Source: Hepsetus odoe
Lineage: Eukaryota > Chordata > Actinopteri > Characiformes > Hepsetidae
NCBI GenBank assembly: GCA_017165825.1
Contig: CM029383.1
Coordinates: 12,660,710-12,724,709 of the forward strand
DNA: 64,000 bases
Reading direction: 5' to 3'
In this document: in pieces, positions 61,221 through 64,000 of the stretch
How positions within the stretch are numbered: position 1 is the stretch's first letter
Layout of the letters: each line of letters starts with the position of its first letter
Translations under genes and position numbers: made by a program
Notes under the pieces: model-generated
What the model was told of the DNA's origin: nothing
The model's database searches: none
The model's input: the letters and a program-made list of their open reading frames with translations, nothing else

Positions 61221-61650
61221 GACATTGAGGAGCATGAGCGAGCACTCAGAGTTCTGGTGGAGGTCCTCAGGATGGAGGTTCAGCAACTAGGAACCTTGGT
61301 GCCCACATCAGCAAGACACAGAGCGCAACATCCACGGAGCTGTTGAGACGCCTGGAGCCACTGGGGCACTCAACCCGGCTCGCTCTTCTCTAGAGCCCAA
61401 CGAGCGACTGGAGAAGTACGGCCGCATTAAGCAGGTGCTGATGCCCATAACGGCGGAGGTTTGTTGGTCCCTTGACCGACTGGAGGAAGAGTCTTCGTCC
61501 GTTCCCCCTCCCACACCACTCCCAGATCCTCCCCGGCTACAATGCGGGAAGACGGCGGAGAACATGCCCCGCTCCATTCAACACGGGAAGATGGCAAAGA
61601 AGGCTGCCCGTGACACATTTGAATCTCCAGTGGAGCTATATGTGCTGTAA
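61221..61650 (+). mobile_element. Possible internal (gag-leader) fragment of the LTR element
   Basis: GC-rich compared with its flanks and rich in gag/cgg codons, directly after the LTR; short frames encode a charged, coiled-coil-like start. It is broken by stops and frameshifts. Assignment rests on position and composition, not on a recognised domain. Confidence 0.4.
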
Positions 61651-62105
61651 ACAAGACAAGCATCCCTGTTATCCTAGGATAAGTGGCGAGAATTGAGAAA
61701 TTGAGTGAACTTGTGTTAAAATTTCAATGAGATCAACACTTAAACACATTTAAAAAAGTTAAATAATCTGGCGTTGATCACTTTAATAATTAAGATTTCT
61801 TTTACTTGATGGGGATCACAGTAAATTCAGAGATTGTATAGGTGATGATGACAATTATAAGTCTTCAAAAAAACAAAGCCTATCTTTCTAAGAGAAGCTT
61901 TTGGAGGTTTTAAACCCAGACTTTACACCATTTTTTAAATTTCAATGGTATTCAGAAAAATCAGTGGGCCACAGTTATTAGAGAAGTTTCTAAGCTTATT
62001 TGACTTTGTTTTAAAATATGATTTTTTTTTTTTTTACTTTATTTTATTTCATCATGGAGCAAACACAAAATTGGCAAGCTCATGGCCTTAGTTTTTGTTT
62101 GTTCA

Positions 62106-62300
62106 GGGGGTGGTGGTCTAGCGGTAGGATACTTGTCTATGGATCTATGGTTCAAGAGGTCCCAGGTTCAAATCCCACCTCTAGCACTACCACCACTGGG
62201 TCCCTGAGCAAGACCCTTAACCCTGAGTGTCTCCAGGGGTCCCTGTAATTAGGAAATGGAAGTTGCTATGGATAAGAGCGTCTGCTAAATGCCAGACGCC
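62106..62300 (+). mobile_element. tRNA-derived V-SINE-like element
   Basis: Head gggtggtggtctagcggtagg, B-box caggttcaaatccc, core ccctgagcaagacccttaac and tail gctatggataagagcgtctg then ctaaatgcc. Better preserved than the copy at 22,408. Confidence 0.88.
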
Positions 62301-62571
62301 AAATGTTTTCTAGTCTGCAGCTAAAAGTACATCTATTAGCATTTACAAAATATTCAGAACTACACTTGGCATTAATATGTTTGTAATGGTGGTGGTGGTA
62401 GTAATGACATATTCTAACAGGTTAGTGCATTACTATTCACCACTTACACTTTTGACATCACACCAGTGAAGCCCTTTCATTTGAACTTAGTTTTATGACA
62501 TCATAACAATGAACCCATTTCAGTTTTAACATTTCTATTTTTAGTTAATTCCAGGTGATTAAAGGCAAGTA

Positions 62572-62824
62572 AGGGGCAGTGGTGGCCTAGTGGTTAGGGC
62601 GTCAGCTGAGTGATCGGAGGATTGGGGGTTCGAACCCCTTCCCAATGGGTTGCCCTAAGGTACACTTGAGCAAGGTGCTGTCCCCGTCCCGCTCCTCCCT
62701 GTGGTGGGCTGGCGACCTGTCCAGGGTGCGTCCCCCATCCTCGTCCTGTGTGCACTGGGTTGGACGCCAGCACCCCCCTGTGACCCTGTTTGGGACAAGG
62801 ATGATGGATGGATGGATGGATGGA
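62572..62824 (+). mobile_element. Composite SINE: tRNA-derived head with LINE (GATG) tail, 12 bp target-site duplication
   Basis: Head aggggcagtggtggcctagtgg, perfect B-box gggttcgaacccc, core ttgccctaaggtacacttgagc. It then switches after gtccccgtcc to tgggctggcgacctgtccagg and ends in (gatg)n. Perfect taaaggcaagta copies flank it at 62,560-62,571 and 62,825-62,836. Same head-tail junction as 17,345-17,580. Confidence 0.93.
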
Positions 62825-62836
62825 TAAAGGCAAGTA

Positions 62837-63132
62837 TTCATTTCAATGATTTAACCTTTTCTATTGTCATTGCTGTGATTGCTCACCAATGGGCTCCAGC
62901 TTGTACATTGCTTAGATTAAATAACTTTACTTACTACTTGGATGGAGACATCGATCATTGCTCCCATGATCAGTGTTTGTATGTGTCATGAAGACCACCA
63001 CTGAAAGTACCTCTCAAATGTCTTTTTTTGTATTTGTATTTTTATTTTCTTTTTTTTGTATTTTGTATCATATACAGGTATTCCTGTATTACCATGGGGT
63101 TATGTTCCGAAAATCAGAGCACAAGCTGAATC
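62837..63132. other. No gene seen
   Basis: AT-rich spacer between two retroelements. Confidence 0.5.
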
Positions 63133-64000
63133 GTCCATCCATCCATCCATTTTCTTCCGCTTATCCGAGGTCGGGTCGCGGGGGCAGCAGCTCCACCAGG
63201 GATGCCCAGACTTCCCTCTCTCCGGCCACTTCTTCCAGCTCCTCCGGGCGGATCCCAAGGCGTTCCCAGGCCAGCCGAGAGACATAGTCTCTCCAGCGTG
63301 TCCTGGGTCTTCCCCGGGGTCTCTTTCCGGTGGGATGTGCCCGGAACACCTCACCAGGGAGGCGTCCAGGGGGCATCCTAATCAGATGCCCGAGCCACCT
63401 CATCTGACTCCTCTCGATGCGGAGGAGCAGCGGCTCTACTTTGAGCCCCTCCCGGATGGCTGAGCTTCTCACCCTATCTCTAAGGGAGAGCCCAGACACC
63501 CTGCGGAGGAAACTCATTTCGGCCGCTTGTATTCGCGATCTCGTTCTTTCGGTCACTACCCACAGCTCGTGACCATAGGTGAGGGTGGGAACGTAGATCG
63601 ACTGGTAAATTGAGAGCTTTGCCTTCTGGCTCAGCTCCTTCTTCACCATGACGGACCGATGCAGAGCCCGCATCACTGCAGAAGCTGCCCCGATCCGCCT
63701 GTCGATCTCCCGCTCCATCTTACCCTCACTCGTGAACAAGATCCCAAGATACTTAAACTCCTCCACTTGGGGCAAGGTCTCACTCCCAATCCTGAGAGGG
63801 CATTCCACCCTTTTCCGACTGAGGACCATGGCCTCAGATTTAGAGGTGCTGATTCTCATCCCAGCCGCTTCACACTCGGCTGCGAACCGATCCAGAGAGT
63901 GCTGAAGGTCACGGCATGATGAGGCCAACAGGACAACGTCATCTGCAAAAAGCAGAGACCCAATCCTGAGCCCACCAAACCGGACCCCCTCAACGCCCTG
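63133..64000 (-). mobile_element. RTE/Rex3-like LINE, reverse-transcriptase C-terminal part, runs off the right edge
   Basis: The minus-strand frame from the window edge to 63,161 is open for about 280 codons. It has LLFADDVVLLASSCRDL with the catalytic FADD intact, STSKSEAMVLSRK, EFKYLGILFTSEGKME, LTYGHELWV, RWLGHLIRMPPGRLPGEVF and the end LPPRPDLG. A (GATG)n tail at 63,133-63,150 marks the 3' end. The 5' part lies outside the window. The family name is by recollection of common fish LINEs. Confidence 0.88.

Noticed and set aside
62572..62650. Apparent tRNA gene (A-box and B-box)
   Set aside because: The pol III boxes belong to a SINE head; no proper cloverleaf acceptor stem was evident and the sequence continues into the SINE core.

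Overview
The window reads as nuclear DNA from a ray-finned (teleost) fish. It is AT-rich and intron-bearing, with long microsatellites, several tRNA-headed SINE families with fish-type tails, RTE/Rex3-like LINE pieces with (GATG)n ends and Tc1/mariner relics. No prokaryotic operon, CRISPR array, rRNA or true tRNA gene is visible. The SINE families could suit an ostariophysan fish, but I cannot name the species.

Layout. Positions 1-31,168 are gene-poor: I find no exon I would defend, only repeats and unassigned sequence. The right half holds three protein genes whose exon chains I could join in frame. lrrc32 (GARP, minus strand, coding 34,423 to 31,169) is an LRR membrane receptor of about 654 residues, with a signal-peptide exon, one large LRR exon and a likely upstream non-coding exon near 35,694-35,760. 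klhl35 (plus strand, 39,485 to 45,009, six coding exons, about 572 residues) encodes a BTB-BACK-Kelch protein. mpzl1 (PZR, minus strand, 58,378 to 52,853, six coding exons, about 264 residues) encodes an Ig-domain membrane protein with two cytoplasmic ITIMs. lrrc32 and klhl35 are head-to-head about 3.5 kb apart; klhl35 and mpzl1 are tail-to-tail. From 58.9 to 64 kb the sequence is again mobile: a foldback MITE, a Gypsy-type LTR fragment, SINEs and an RTE/Rex3-like LINE with an open reverse-transcriptase frame running off the right edge.

How the genes relate. They share a neighbourhood, not an obvious pathway. LRRC32 presents latent TGF-beta at the cell surface, KLHL35 is probably a Cullin-3 substrate adaptor, and MPZL1 recruits SHP-2 through its ITIMs. 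In human, LRRC32 and KLHL35 both lie on 11q13, so their closeness here probably keeps part of an ancestral vertebrate linkage; MPZL1 is on human chromosome 1.

I did not find a new biological system. The best observations concern mobile DNA: SINEs sharing one tRNA-derived head but carrying two different tails; three insertions with perfect 12-13 bp target-site duplications; a SINE nested in an inactivated LINE; a near-complete foldback element; an LTR with an exact-period 120 bp internal duplication; and an unexplained ~100 bp sequence present twice, 1,478 bp apart.
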